Part shown: positions 1 to 11,000 of the stretch, in pieces
Layout of the letters: each line of letters opens with the position of its first letter
How positions within the stretch are numbered: the first letter of the stretch is position 1
NCBI GenBank assembly: GCA_025093555.1
Contig: JAIWNF010000012.1
Coordinates: forward strand, 372,001 to 436,000
From: Circinella umbellata
Lineage: Eukaryota; Mucoromycota; Mucoromycetes; Mucorales; Lichtheimiaceae
Length of the DNA stretch: 64,000 bases
Reading direction: 5' to 3'
Program-made: the position numbers and the translations under genes
The notes under the pieces: generated by a model
What the model was told of the DNA's origin: nothing
Database searches by the model: none
The model's input: the letters and a program-made list of their open reading frames with translations, nothing else

Positions 1-1
1 A

Positions 2-482
2 ACCACTGGTCATTTTAATGTAGAAAAAACAATTTAAAAAACACAAGAATTAGCTTGGTGGCCTACACTGAAAGACGATATCAAAGCTTAGATTCAAGGC
101 TGTGATGTTTGCCAAAGGTTCAAAATTAGCACCATTTCAACTGCTGCCCCTATGAAGCCTGTTTTACCTCGTTATGTTGGAGACATCTGGGCCTCTGATA
201 TTGTTGTCTTGCCAGAATCCTCAAGAAAAAATAAATATCTCTTAGTATTTATTAAATATTTATCCAAATGGGCAGTTACTATTGCTCTACTAAGTTTTGA
301 TTCTGATCATATTGCCAATGCACTTTTATTTGAAGTCGTGCTAAAATATGGTACCCCATCCTGCCTAATGACTGCTAATGGCTCAAATTATATCTCAGAT
401 GCAATAAATGCTATATGTGCAAGATTAAGAACTTCAGTAGAGTTCGCACAAAGTGATGATCTCTGCAAGCGTCTAAGGAGAG
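2..482 (+). pseudogene. Ty3/gypsy integrase, N-terminal half (broken)
   Basis: Reading from base 2 gives the HHCC zinc-binding part of a gypsy-type integrase (TTGHFNVEKT, then WWPTLKDDI and CDVCQR) followed by the start of the catalytic core. The stretch from 152 to 499 is open. The core has the first Asp (WASDIVVLPE), but the second motif reads LMTANGSNY where the family has a D-N-G triplet, so the second catalytic Asp is replaced by Ala. Stop codons interrupt the first 150 bases. Homology stops near 480 at DLCKRL, where a foreign inverted-repeat sequence begins; the rest of the integrase resumes near 801. The window edge cuts off the upstream reverse transcriptase. It is clearly a dead copy. 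Confidence 0.85.
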
Positions 483-612
483 TAATTAATAACAATTAAT
501 TTTACTGTAAATAGTAAATTATTTTGATATTGTTATTACTCTGTCAAGCTAAGCTTCGATCCAGTAGGTCTTGCTTAGAGGAGGGGATGCTCATTACCAT
601 TCTGCAGGCATC
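483..612 (+). repeat. ~130-bp inverted repeat, left copy
   Basis: This block matches the reverse complement of 5393-5520 over its whole length with scattered mismatches. The outer 30 bases are nearly identical (shared core ACAATTAATTTTACTGTAAA) and the inner end shares GCTCATTACC. It interrupts the gypsy integrase reading frame. It looks like one terminus of a DNA transposon. Confidence 0.8.
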
Positions 613-800
613 ATTTTAGATTAATCATAATAATAAATATTTATTGTAATGATTAAAAAATTAAAAAAAAAATAAAAAAAATTATATTTATAATTTGTTA
701 ACTTTTTGAAAAAAAAAATATTAATTTTTTATATATTTTCGATTATAATTTTAAATTATAGTTTTTTTATATATAATAAAGCCTGGCTTTATTATCTATT
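613..800. other. AT-rich filler inside the interrupted integrase
   Basis: About 190 bases of nearly pure A/T separate the left inverted repeat from the resumed integrase. It contains a perfect 11-bp-arm hairpin at 773-795 (ATAATAAAGCC, one-base centre, GGCTTTATTAT). No coding signal is seen. Confidence 0.5.
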
Positions 801-1380
801 ATTGATCATTTCCCTAAATAGAACCATAAAGATGTCTCTATCTGCATATGTCAAAAAAGATCCTAGTAAGTAGGATGAATATCTTCTGTTTGTCACTTTC
901 GCTTATAACACTGCAAAATAAAGCTCAAGTGGATACACTCCTTTCAAATTATTGTACGGAAGAAAACTAACAATACTATTACCAACAGAACTATGCCCTG
1001 AAGCAAAAACGTATCAAACAGAATCGTGGATGCACTATTTGAATACATATATTTCTATTATTTATGGTCAAGCGCTTAAAAATATCAAAAAAGCCTAAGA
1101 ATGACAAAAACGATATTATGATAAGACCAAGAACACAAAATGTAACTACGAACTGGGTGATTTAGTCATGCGAAGAAACATAGAGAAGACTGGACTCCCA
1201 AAGGAATGGAAGTTAAATCTGTATGTAGTAATCAACAAAGATAATGAAGAAGGGACTTTATTCAAGATACAAAAACAAGAAGGAAACTTTCAGTTTGCAA
1301 CTACCGCCAATATAAAATACATGCACCCTTACAACAAGCCACCTTCTTTTGAAAAGGGGGATAATGTAACATCCAACTAA
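801..1380 (+). pseudogene. Ty3/gypsy integrase, C-terminal half (broken)
   Basis: The frame resumes as LNRTIKMSL, then FVTFAYNTAK and SGYTPFKLLYGRK, the standard tail of a gypsy integrase core, and goes on to YELGDLVMRRN and a chromatin- or DNA-binding C-terminal extension. At least four in-frame stops (for example after SK near 870 and after NTAK near 918) break it before the open stretch 1168-1380. It ends on the purine run that normally primes plus-strand synthesis, directly before the LTR. Together with 2-482 it is one element split by a later insertion of about 320 bp. Confidence 0.85.
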
Positions 1381-1660
1381 TAAAACATCACTATTTTTAA
1401 TTAATATCAAGCTCAAGAAATCCTTACAACAATACTTTATAGTAAGAGATTCTTATATATAACCATAATATAAGATAACCTTATAAATTACCAAGTTATC
1501 AAATATAGTTGCCAAGAATTATAATTGTTAGAAATATTTAAGTACCATTAGCTTTTGTTTGAAATAAAGAATTATTCTATTATCTTTTATTATATCTTAT
1601 TTCCGTATTATTACTCTATTTTATATCCCGACCTATATTTTATATACTAACTGTCACACA
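1365..1660 (+). repeat. putative gypsy 3' LTR
   Basis: Directly after the polypurine tract (GAAAAGGGGGATAA, 1351-1364) the sequence starts TGTAACATC and about 290 bases later reads CTGTCACACA, giving the TGT...ACA ends expected of an LTR. An AATAAAG-type polyadenylation signal lies inside near 1563. No second LTR is in the window, so the ends are inferred from position and terminal bases; the right end could be 1658 or 1660. Confidence 0.55.
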
Positions 1661-1893
1661 TGTGTGGATAATATTAGTGAAGCTACTGAAAATAGCTTCA
1701 AATGTCAAAGAAGGTATGTAATATAGTGAGATGCCTATCTACACAATATTACAATAACTTATATTCTATAATTTAAACAATGATGATCTGAACTTTTAGC
1801 TTCCATATATATAGAGATGTCAAGTATAGGAGCAACAGCAATAATAATAATGACTATTATAATGATTATTATGAAGATAAAGATGATTATAAT

Positions 1894-3990
1894 TTGAATC
1901 ACAAAACGTCATGGGTTGATATCAGTAATAAAGAATGCAATAATAAAAGTATATCACAAGAAATTATTAATGAATCTCCAAGTACAAATAATGATGATGG
2001 TATTATTGAATATATTGAAAATTTATCTGATCACCCTGATACCAAGCTTTATCAATTTAACAATTTATTTCATAACTTGGAAGAAAGCACATCAAGAAAG
2101 TTTAGCAAATCTCTGTTTTTATTAGCAACAAAACATGGTGTTTCAAGAAACTTTTATGATGAGTTCATTAAAGATATCAACGATCTGCTTTTAAGTTTTT
2201 ATTAATCAAATAATATAGCAACCAACGATTTTCCTATAAAAACAACAAAATATGATATATGCCCTATCGACTATAAAATGTATCAGTTATCTGAAGAATC
2301 ACCACACTGTAAATATTGTAAAACACCATGATATATAACCAAAAAACGTTTACATAATAATGATAATTGTAATGTGGCGCAGCTGGCAGCAACAGTTCAG
2401 CAATTCTCATTGATGGATATGTTAGCATTATTAATTTATGAAGAATAATCAAGAAAAGAGCCTTTATATCGTTCCCAATATGATAGCCAAGAAAAAGAAG
2501 ACAGGGTGTATAAAGATGTTTTTGACAGTGAAACTTATAAAGAAATGAAAGCAGAAGGACATTCGCAAACCCACTTAACATTACACTATCATTATATACA
2601 AATGGATTTTCCTTGAGACCTAATGGTCAGCTTACTATCGTTCATTTTATTATATTAAATTTATCACCTTTCAAGTGCTATGAACATAAATGGATAATTC
2701 AAACTGCTATTTTACTAGGTCCAAAGGCCCCACATAATTTATTTTCTTATTTAAAACCATTGTTATCCAAACTCGAAACTTTACAATCAACTGGAATTCT
2801 AGTTAAAGCCAACGATCATAATATACAGTATATTACACACGCGCACAATTACTTTTGGCTATAGGGGATTTACCTGTGGCCACAAAGATGGCACTCCATA
2901 TTGGACATACCACAAAATTAAGATGTAGAGTTTATGAAGTACAAGGATTCCCAGCAACAACAGTAAACAAAAATAAGAAAGAAGTAAAAAGTAGAATGTA
3001 TTTTATCCCTCAACTAATCTCACCAGCATTACACACAAAATTAACTTATACTAAAGGTGACCCCTTAAAAGGAATTAAAAAGAAAACTCATTTTTGAAAA
3101 GTTATCATCATTCAAATCCCCAACTTTTTTTGGTTTAGATTGTATGTATCTAATATGTCATGGAATTGTAAGACAGTTTTGGAAGCACATTATTGGTATA
3201 TATGGTCTAGCAGTAATCTATTTTATTTAAAACCTATAATACAAAAAAAAATCAGTGCTATCATGAAGAATTCGAAATCAACTATACCCTCAATATTTTG
3301 TAGATGTGCTGTTGATATTTTTCAACAATCAGGTTTTTTATGTGCAAAAGACTAGGGGAATTTTATTAGGTACAATTTTATATTAACAAGATATAAAGAA
3401 AAAGAAATAGAAATCAAATATATTAAAAAGTAAATGCCAACTAATAATACATTTTTATTCTATTAGATATATTGTACCCATAATTGTTATACATTATTTT
3501 AAAGACCAACAAACAAAAAATGCCATTATGGCTTTAGTAAATACATGTAATATTGTATTTTCTAAAAGTATTACTGATACGGATATTTGATGTGTTGATA
3601 CTGATGTAAATAAATGGCATAATTATTTGAAAAGTTTGGTAACAAGTAAAAAGGTGAAACTGATGGTTTTCACCATCTCATGGCATTATTTAACCTATCT
3701 TTCACTTACTATGCCCTCAATGGGTCCTATGTCTTTTTATTCTGCTTATGCAATAGAGCATGCAATAGGAGAAATTAAATGAAAGATCAAGAGTCAATCT
3801 GCCCTGAGTTTCAATGCAGGGAATGTAATATATAAACTTGCCACTCAACACTATAATCAAAGAGTAAAGAATCAAACAAATAATCTGTCAACAAATGATA
3901 AACAAATACTTATGACATCATGGGATGACAGTGATGACTATGAAATATGGTGCCCCTTCTAGAAGGGTATTGTTTTTGAATACTATATAT
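1894..3990 (+). pseudogene. TNP2-type (Transposase_21) DNA transposase, decayed
   Basis: Conceptual translation across several frames recovers the family order. An N-terminal acidic region (1894-2205) is followed by a zinc-binding CKYCK block near 2310. Then come YRSQYDSQEKEDRVYKDVFD (2470-2530), LTIVHFIILNLSPF (2630), GPKAPHNLFSYLKPLL (2725), GDLPVATKMALHIGHTTKLRC (2860-2920), YALNGSYV-like and SMGPMSFYSAYAIEHAIGEIK (3720-3780), and NAGNVIYKLATQHYNQRV (3815-3870). The order and motifs fit the tnp2/Transposase_21 family of CACTA-like elements. At least ten stops or frame changes show that it is inactive. It lies between the inverted repeats at 483-612 and 5393-5520, which may be its own ends, but gypsy sequence also lies inside them, so the assignment is uncertain. 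Confidence 0.75.
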
Positions 3991-4468
3991 ATGATCTTGA
4001 AACGTGCTTATGAAATTATTGGCAAGTACATATTAATGACTTCAATGATAATATAAACTCGACTGTTTATATTGAAATTGAGGTGGTCATTATTGGACAA
4101 TTTTTATGTGAAGCTCACGATCGATATTGATGTTAATCAGCATAGCTGAATAGTTCAAAGAAAACCAAGAATATATTTTGGGGAATCAATTTTTTAGTTT
4201 CAACATACACAACAAACAGTATCACGACTTCTTGCTCTAGTAAAAATACTAGAGATAAACATTGATGCTTTTGGTTTTCCTTATATTTTATCAAGTTCCT
4301 CATCAAAATATATAGTAGTTTCTGCTACTGATATTGAGTGCCTGGCAGAGCTTACAGCAATTAATCAAAGTCACTGCTATATGGTATGGAATGACATGCA
4401 CCCCTTAGAAAAAAATCTTGTGGCATCCTCTGTGACCTTCATTGATATGTTTATACAAAAAAAAATTT
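3991..4468. other. decayed 3' part of TNP2 element, no intact gene
   Basis: Only short broken reading frames follow the transposase homology. A few peptide stretches (for example around 4170-4440) may be the last part of the same degenerate transposase region, but I cannot assign them. No RNA or promoter signal is seen. Confidence 0.4.
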
Positions 4469-4760
4469 ACACTAACATTTCTGTTACTCTTCTTCCTGCC
4501 CCCATCCAAGCTTTCTAACAACAATAACAATAATTACAAAAAAAAAATTCTCACACTAACATTTCCATCACTCTTCTTCCTCCCCCCTTTCCAAACTTCT
4601 TAACAACAATAACAATGATTACAAAAAAAAAATTCTCACACTAACATTTCCATCTGCCCCCCATCCAAACTTTTTAACAACAATAATAATGATTACAAAA
4701 AAAAACTCTCATACTGACATTTCTGTCACTTTTCTTTCTGTCCCCTATCTAAATATGTCT
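4469..4760 (+). repeat. tandem repeat, ~84-bp unit, about 3.5 copies
   Basis: Units start with ACACTAACATTTC at 4469, 4553 and 4638, and a diverged unit starts with ATACTGACATTTC at 4711 (spacing 84, 85, 73). Each has a C-rich middle (TTCTTCCTCCCCCC-like) and ends in AACAACAATAACAATGATTAC followed by an A-run. It may be a subterminal array of the surrounding DNA transposon. Confidence 0.85.
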
Positions 4761-4943
4761 AACTCTAATAAAAAAGACAAGACTGAAGTTATAAGAGGTA
4801 TTTTATATTAGATATACCATTCACCGACAGTTAAAACAAAGCTCATTTTATAGCTATTGATTTTAATAGTGGTCTTGTTCTTACACAGATATAGTGATGA
4901 CATTGGGGAAGATTCAAGAGAAAATGGCAGAGGATAGTAAAAA

Positions 4944-5213
4944 ATGTCTAAAGAGATAAAAAAGCTTAAAATGGAACTAGCAGGACAGACAGGAGCAAAT
5001 AAACGTCTTACAACTTTGTTGTAGAAACAGGATTATAAAAATCATAATTCTTATCATGATGTTTCCACCATGTTACCTGATATCAAGCCATTTAGGCACA
5101 CCATTATTCATAAAACTACTAATAAATCTTACCAAAAACTAAAAGGCTTTGGATGGGGGCTTTATCATGACCTTATTAAAGTATGGCAATCAATCCATGA
5201 TAATAAAATGTAG
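4944..5213 (+). pseudogene. small broken ORF just inside the right inverted repeat
   Basis: A start at 4944 gives about 88 codons with one internal stop near 5023. The product is lysine-rich with a helical N-terminus (MSKEIKKLKMELAGQ) and a C-terminal WGLYHDLIKVWQSIHD segment. I do not recognise the family. Position suggests an accessory ORF of the same DNA transposon as the TNP2 remnant. Function unknown. Confidence 0.35.
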
Positions 5214-5392
5214 AACATTTTATTAATAAAACATACATAATTATTTAAAATTAAATAAAAAAAATAGTTTAAGGGAAAAAAATAAATTTATTTATTTTTC
5301 TCTTAGTTTATTTTTAAAAAAAAGTTTTTTAATTAATAGGAACCTTTAGGTTCTTATAAATGTTTTTGATCAATAAAATAAGTTATAAATAG

Positions 5393-5520
5393 GATGGCGG
5401 AACGGTAATGAGCATATCCCTTCTCTAGACAAGGAATACTTAGACACAGGCTAGCTTGACATTTAATAACAATAACAAAATTAATTTACTGTTTACAGTA
5501 AAATTAATTGTCATTGATTA
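5393..5520 (-). repeat. ~130-bp inverted repeat, right copy
   Basis: This is the reverse-complement partner of 483-612. Outer flanks do not show a clean target-site duplication (GTCTAAGGAGAG on the left, GATCCCTATA on the right), so the two repeats may come from different copies or the junction may have decayed. Confidence 0.8.
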
Positions 5521-5546
5521 GATCCCTATATTGTAAAAATAAAAAC

Positions 5547-5798
5547 ATGCAGCCATTAAGTGAAGAAGAAATTGATACAAGGGTGTCAAATTTGAAAAAG
5601 GAAGTGGAGAAGGTTATAGAAGAATTCAAATTAAAAAATAAAATAAAATCAAGCACTACATGGAAAGAAATAAAACCATATTATTTCATGTTGTATACCA
5701 GTTTGGAAGAACAAGTTGGCGCGCTTGTGTCTTTAAAGGCATGTGAAAACCATTGGAGAGCCCATATGGCACGTGCCAAGAAATGGCAAAATGATTGA
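5547..5798 (+). CDS. hypothetical 83-residue protein, probably transposon-linked
   Basis: This is an open frame from the ATG at 5547 to 5798. The product is charged and helical: a coiled-coil-like segment (EEIDTRVSNLKKEVEKVIEEFK) followed by TTWKEIKPYYFMLYTSLEEQ and a C-terminal HWRAHMARAKKWQ. No catalytic motif is visible. It starts 27 bases outside the right inverted repeat and lies among dead elements, so it is probably an accessory or relic ORF of a mobile element. I do not recognise a family; whether it is expressed is unknown. Confidence 0.35.
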   Translation: MQPLSEEEIDTRVSNLKKEVEKVIEEFKLKNKIKSSTTWKEIKPYYFMLYTSLEEQVGALVSLKACENHWRAHMARAKKWQND

Positions 5799-6540
5799 TA
5801 AGGAAAAATGGCCAAAGAAAAAAAATCAGTCTTATGATGGTATTAAGTTTTTTTTATATATTATCTTTTTATTCCTAATATTCTGACTAACTTACTATGC
5901 GCACTACAATTAAATAAATAGATATTGACTTTGAATTTGAATTTGAATGCGGTATGAATAATAATAATAATAATCATAATGAGCACTATGAGAGTATCAT
6001 TATAAAATGAAAAAAATTTAGTAATAAAATAGTGTTCAAGTCTTGACTTGCACACGCGCTTTTTGATGTTAACTTTAAAGAAAAAGTTGACTAGTAGTTG
6101 TTCTCTATAAAAAAATTTATAATTTTTTGTCTTGGCAGAATAACTATAGAAAAAATAATTTATTATTTTTTAGAAATTAAAATTATTTATATAATTGAGA
6201 AATATTAAAAAAAAGATTTGGATTTGAAAAATCCTAGAAGTAAATATTATCTATTAACTATTATTAAAATATAAAGTTAATAAAAATATTTTTAGTTTTT
6301 CAATGATGCTCTGAAGTAACTGAAGGTAGTATCTGCTCTTGTTAAATGTAATAGAATTATGTATTAGCTGTCTGAAATTTTAAATTGCACATGCTTTTAT
6401 ATATCATCAAGAAGAAAATAAATTTGAACATGAAGATGAAGATGATGAAGGTAATTTGTAGATTCTAAATATATATGCTGTTATTTTAGGTCAGACATTT
6501 ATAATTAATCAGTGTTTATATATATAATTTAACTATAGGA
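5799..6540. other. no gene seen
   Basis: AT-rich, with an (ATA/ATC)n microsatellite-like stretch near 5955-5980 and a short acidic reading frame (EFEHEDEDDEG) near 6420-6455 that could be an exon spliced to the next feature by an intron ending at 6538. No other signal is seen. Confidence 0.4.
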
Positions 6541-6729
6541 TGTCCTGTTCTAAATAACAATAAAAACACAATTATATTGAGCACAGATGATAGCACGCCT
6601 GAACCAGAAAACACATTTGGTATATCATTTAACAATTCTTCAGATAAAAGTCAAGAGAACAATAAGCTTGATGATGAATATGGGGAAGAAGAAGATAAAG
6701 AAGACAAAGAACAAGAACAAGGACGATAA
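6541..6729 (+). pseudogene. acidic low-complexity ORF fragment
   Basis: The frame beginning GCPVLNNNKN after a plausible acceptor (TATAG) runs to a stop after about 60 residues and ends in an E/D/K-rich tract (YGEEEDKEDKEQEQGR). A +1 frame continues with a lysine-rich stretch to about 6876. The resemblance is only compositional; it could be a piece of a transposon-encoded protein. No homology is assigned. Confidence 0.25.
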
Positions 6730-7489
6730 GGACAAGTACAAGTACAACAAGATCAATAACAGCAAAAAAGAAAGAGTATTGGCCAAAAGAAGCCCCCAAC
6801 TGATAAGAAAAATCGAAAAACTACAGCCAAAAAATACTGTAGTAGTTATCCTATTCTTATTTTGCACATTTCTCTGAGATTTTTATATATGTAAATAAAA
6901 AATATATAGCTATTATAGTCATTTATTATATAACACTGGAACCATGCAGCTTATCTATTGCCACTGTGAATTTGTGATTTTACACTGTTATTTTCTGTAC
7001 ACAAAAACTTGCTGCTTTACACTGCAAATTTTTGTACACTGCAGATCACTAGACTTATACTGATTATTTAGTACACTGCAAATCACTAGTCTTGCACTAT
7101 TTATTTCATACACTGAAATCTACTAAACTGTTAGAGCCCCTCTAATTTTCAGTGTATAAGCATAATCAGTGTCAAAAGGTATGCTTTCAGTGCTGATCCT
7201 TACTGCAGTACTAGTGTTATGTCTTTCATTTTAATAATCTTAGCATCAATATCACAGTATAGTATGAGAATTAATTCTTATTAATTAAATATAACATAGA
7301 TTGTTAATTGATATAGATCAATTATTTATGTATATTTAAATATTTATATATAAAAATAAAAAAAAATTGACAATTTTTAATATTTTTTAAGTGTTTCATA
7401 TTTATTTGATCATCTGATAGATGATCTGAGTTTAGAATAATATAACTTAAAAAATTTTAAAATTTAGAGGCATATTTAAAACATTTATA
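6730..7489. repeat. short ~37-bp tandem repeat in non-coding DNA
   Basis: The motif GTACACTGCARATCACTAG occurs at 7034 and 7071 and in diverged form at 7108 (ATACACTGAAATCTACTAA), a spacing of 37 bases; a partial copy lies at 7018. The rest of the interval is AT-rich and I see no gene in it. Confidence 0.5.
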
Positions 7490-7631
7490 TAGGATTTTTC
7501 CTAATGATTGGTGGGGGGTTTTTTCCTATTATGGTAGGGCCTTTTTTCATTTTGGTGTTGGGGGGTCTTTTTTGATTGGCGGTGGAATTTTCATGATTGG
7601 CAGGAGATGAAAAATTATAATGATGCCTGTG
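7490..7631 (+). repeat. left terminal repeat of Tc1/mariner-like element
   Basis: It matches the reverse complement of 15466-15538 (AGGATTTTTCCTAATGATTGG, then GGCGGTGGAATTTTCATGATTGG and AGGAG.TGAAAAAT...GCCTGT), with an additional internal stretch of GATTGG/GGTGGGGGG-type units at about 7512-7575 not present on the right. Confidence 0.8.
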
Positions 7632-7644
7632 TTACCATTTGAAG

Positions 7645-7925
7645 TCCAATTCCGCCCAACTTTAAATTGGGCGACCAAAAATTTCATCCAACTTCCAATT
7701 AGACTTTGGGCTGCCCAACTCCCAATTAATAATAAACTTATAATTTTGTCAAAAATCGATGCAAAAGCAATAATAATTATACTATATTTAATATAAAAAA
7801 ATGAATAATCTCTCTTCTATTTACAACCTAAGTTTTATCTATTTAACTTTATTTAATGGGTGTTAATTTTAAGCTATATATATATATATATATATGTAAT
7901 TTATCATTCTGAATATAAATTAGTA
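7645..7925 (+). repeat. left inverted repeat of Ginger-like element
   Basis: It pairs with 13445-13721. The outermost part is itself nearly palindromic (CGCCCAACTTTAAATTGGGCG), a second GGGCTGCCCAACTCCCAATT block follows, and the inner end carries GGGTGTTAATTTTAAG next to a (TA)n run at 7879-7895. Confidence 0.85.
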
Positions 7926-8026
7926 ATATACAGCAAATAATTTCGTATGAGAAAAATAAACAGCATATATAATGAAAGAAAAAAATAAGAGAATAATGAA
8001 ATATATATTATAAAGATTATTAAAAG

Positions 8027-11000
8027 CTAGTTTTCTTGTCTTCTGCTCCATTCGGCATACATGTTGTTACATTCGCGAAAACGATGGCAACTCTTTGTAC
8101 ATGGAAGATTGTTCTTCTTGCACTTACACCGGTTGTTTTCGCATCCTGTTGTACATCCACATGTAGGACGATATGCTGACTTAGATTTTCCTATCGCTTC
8201 CTCTGCTGCTCTTTTCATGGTGATATAATATCTTGTTGGGACAGATGTAAAAATATCCAACATATTCAATTCTGGAAAGTTCAAATCGAGAATATTAAGA
8301 AGTTCACTTCATCTATGGGTCATATGTAGCACACCTGCCTTACACTGAAGACGATATATAACATTTCGTGGATTAATTGGAACATCACACTGGTCGATCT
8401 CGTCTTCAGGTACATGTACATTTCTCACCAAACACGGTATGTAAAAAGGGTCGTGTTTTCGGTGAGTCCTATCATCTACTCGAATTCCAACCTGATCTCC
8501 CTACTTGTACAAGACTGGGGTACCATATTTTTTTTCTTGACTAAAGAAGAACAATATGTTTGAAGTAAAATATACCATTTCAGTTTTATTATAGATAATT
8601 GACCTTTATAATATTGATCTCAAATATGACATAATATAGTGGTAACTTACACAGCTTTTATCCTTTTAGCACTTTTATCAAAATGTTTCATAACATTTCT
8701 GCGTACTCATTTATGTTACTGTAACCGAACATCTGGTGCTTCGTCATAAGATGAATTAGAGCTACTGCTGTCACTAGGTTGTAAAAAAAAATTAGGTGTA
8801 CCATCAGATCCTATAGTAAAAAAGAGCACAAAAGTAAGAATATTAAAGTGAATTTGAATATATTATCGTCAATTACGCCTATAATATATTATGAAAAATA
8901 AATAATAAAGTTTGACACGCACTAGTTCTTGTTATTTGCATGACATCTTGTACATTATGTAAAGGTCCTTTTCCTTTGTAAATAAGTAAATTATTAACAT
9001 TATATATTGACTGATAATCTTTTGATATCAAATACAAAATATAATAAGATTGAAATAATATAAAGTTACCTTTTGCTCTACCCTTGCTGGTTCTTACACG
9101 TCTGTTTGCTATAATATTTATCGAGAAGTATGCAATAAAAAATTACAACATTAGATAAAAGTACAAAATTACCTCTTTTTGATTTGTTATCAGTACTTAA
9201 TAAGCTTCTTTGAGCATGTGTGCTATAAAGTCCGGCTTTATTTTTATTAGAAAAAAAATGTTATATACATTAGCTTTGTGCAAAACGCATATAGTATTGA
9301 GCATTTATTTTCAACTAAAAAAAACCAAATACCATCATTGTCTTGTGACTAGCAAGCAATATCTGAATAATATGATGAAGAAGGAGAAGCTATAGATGGG
9401 AATGGATTATCTAATAAGAATATTTTTTAGAATCTCGTATATTTTAGAAGCGATATGTATAATAGACAATGTAAAAAAAACACTTGTTATTACGTACTGG
9501 AAGAACTAGGAATGCTGTAGGTAGGAATTAAACAATAAGGAGTTATAGTTTGTTGTGCTAATAGATAAAAATGTTATATTTAAGTATACATATATATTTT
9601 ATGCTTAGGTATATTAATAAAAGAAAAAGATTTATGTATAATACCCTTTTTTGAAGATTCAGTATTTATATTTTTTGTCTGAAGAGTAGAATAAATAATG
9701 AAGGGATTTCCTACCATTTTCAGTTTATTATACTATGAGTATACATTCTTAACATTTGCTATTTATATGACGAAAGTATTAAAAGAAAGCTTACTTTTAC
9801 GGCGACTTGGATCTGGACCTTGTAATAGCATATCTTCGCTTTCTGAACTTGACGAGCTACTGTTTTTATTTATGGAGATATTGGGTTTAGCTGGCGGGTT
9901 GGGATTATTGTGCTCTTGACGTCTTTCTTCACCAGGAGTAGTACTCTTTTGTGAGTAAATATCTAAATAAAGAGTATAAAAAAACAATGTCAGATCCTTC
10001 CCCAGCTATATGTATATATATATATATACATAGTATAAAATAAATTTATTACTAACCTGAATTCAGCTCATAACATCAGTATCATAATTACTATTCACAA
10101 TATATAAGCTTGGGGCATCATGCTCGACGCTTTTACTGCCGTAGTAGAAGCTGTCATCATAGCCGTTGCTGCTAGAGTCACTACTTCGTTGTGCCTCACT
10201 GCTGCTACTACTAATGACACTACTACTGCTGCTGCTACGGTTACTACTACTCATAAGACTGCTGTTACTTCTGCTACTATGATTTCGACTACTACTACTA
10301 CTTCTGCTGCTATGATGACTATTACTGCTATTGTTGTCATGAGCAGATTGGTAGTCACTGCTAGCTTCGCTTATGTGTTGAACATTACTATTGTTGTTAT
10401 AGTTGTCGACATTTATCTGAATATTATTAGTATAATGACTACTAGTGGTAGAGCTACCATCAACCTGGGGAATAGTATCATCACTATGATTGGAATTATC
10501 ATTAGATAGTGAATTGCGAATATCGACAGGAAGATCATTTATGTTGACAACCTGCTGACCCAGAAAGGCTTACTGGAGGTACTCGGAAAACAAAGGAAAT
10601 ATCTGTGGGTCCTGGCCATACACAGCCTTATATAGAGAGCAGTTGATACCTTCTGCTATAGTTGTGTTCATATTATATACTACAATATCAAGACCTTTAA
10701 TCCAATCATCAGTATTATTTTCAGCACACCATCTACTGAGCTTGTTAGATAATGTAGCATTTCCATGTTCAACAAGACCTATATAATAAAACATGGTATA
10801 GAGCATCAATTGGATCTGATTAAATTTATTTTAAAATTTATCAATACGTATATCAATTATGATACCTTGACTTTGGGGATGCCTTGGCCGACCATGAACC
10901 AATACCATACCTGACCATTGCTGAGCCAATTCATCCTATACATAATTACGTATTATACAAGCAAAATATAAACATTAGTTATTAATAATAAAAACAACAA

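Noticed and set aside
10120..10509. 129-codon + strand frame rich in Thr/Ala/Val
   Set aside because: It is the complement of the Ser/Asn-rich segment of the Ginger-type transposase; the composition is explained by the repeat on the minus strand.
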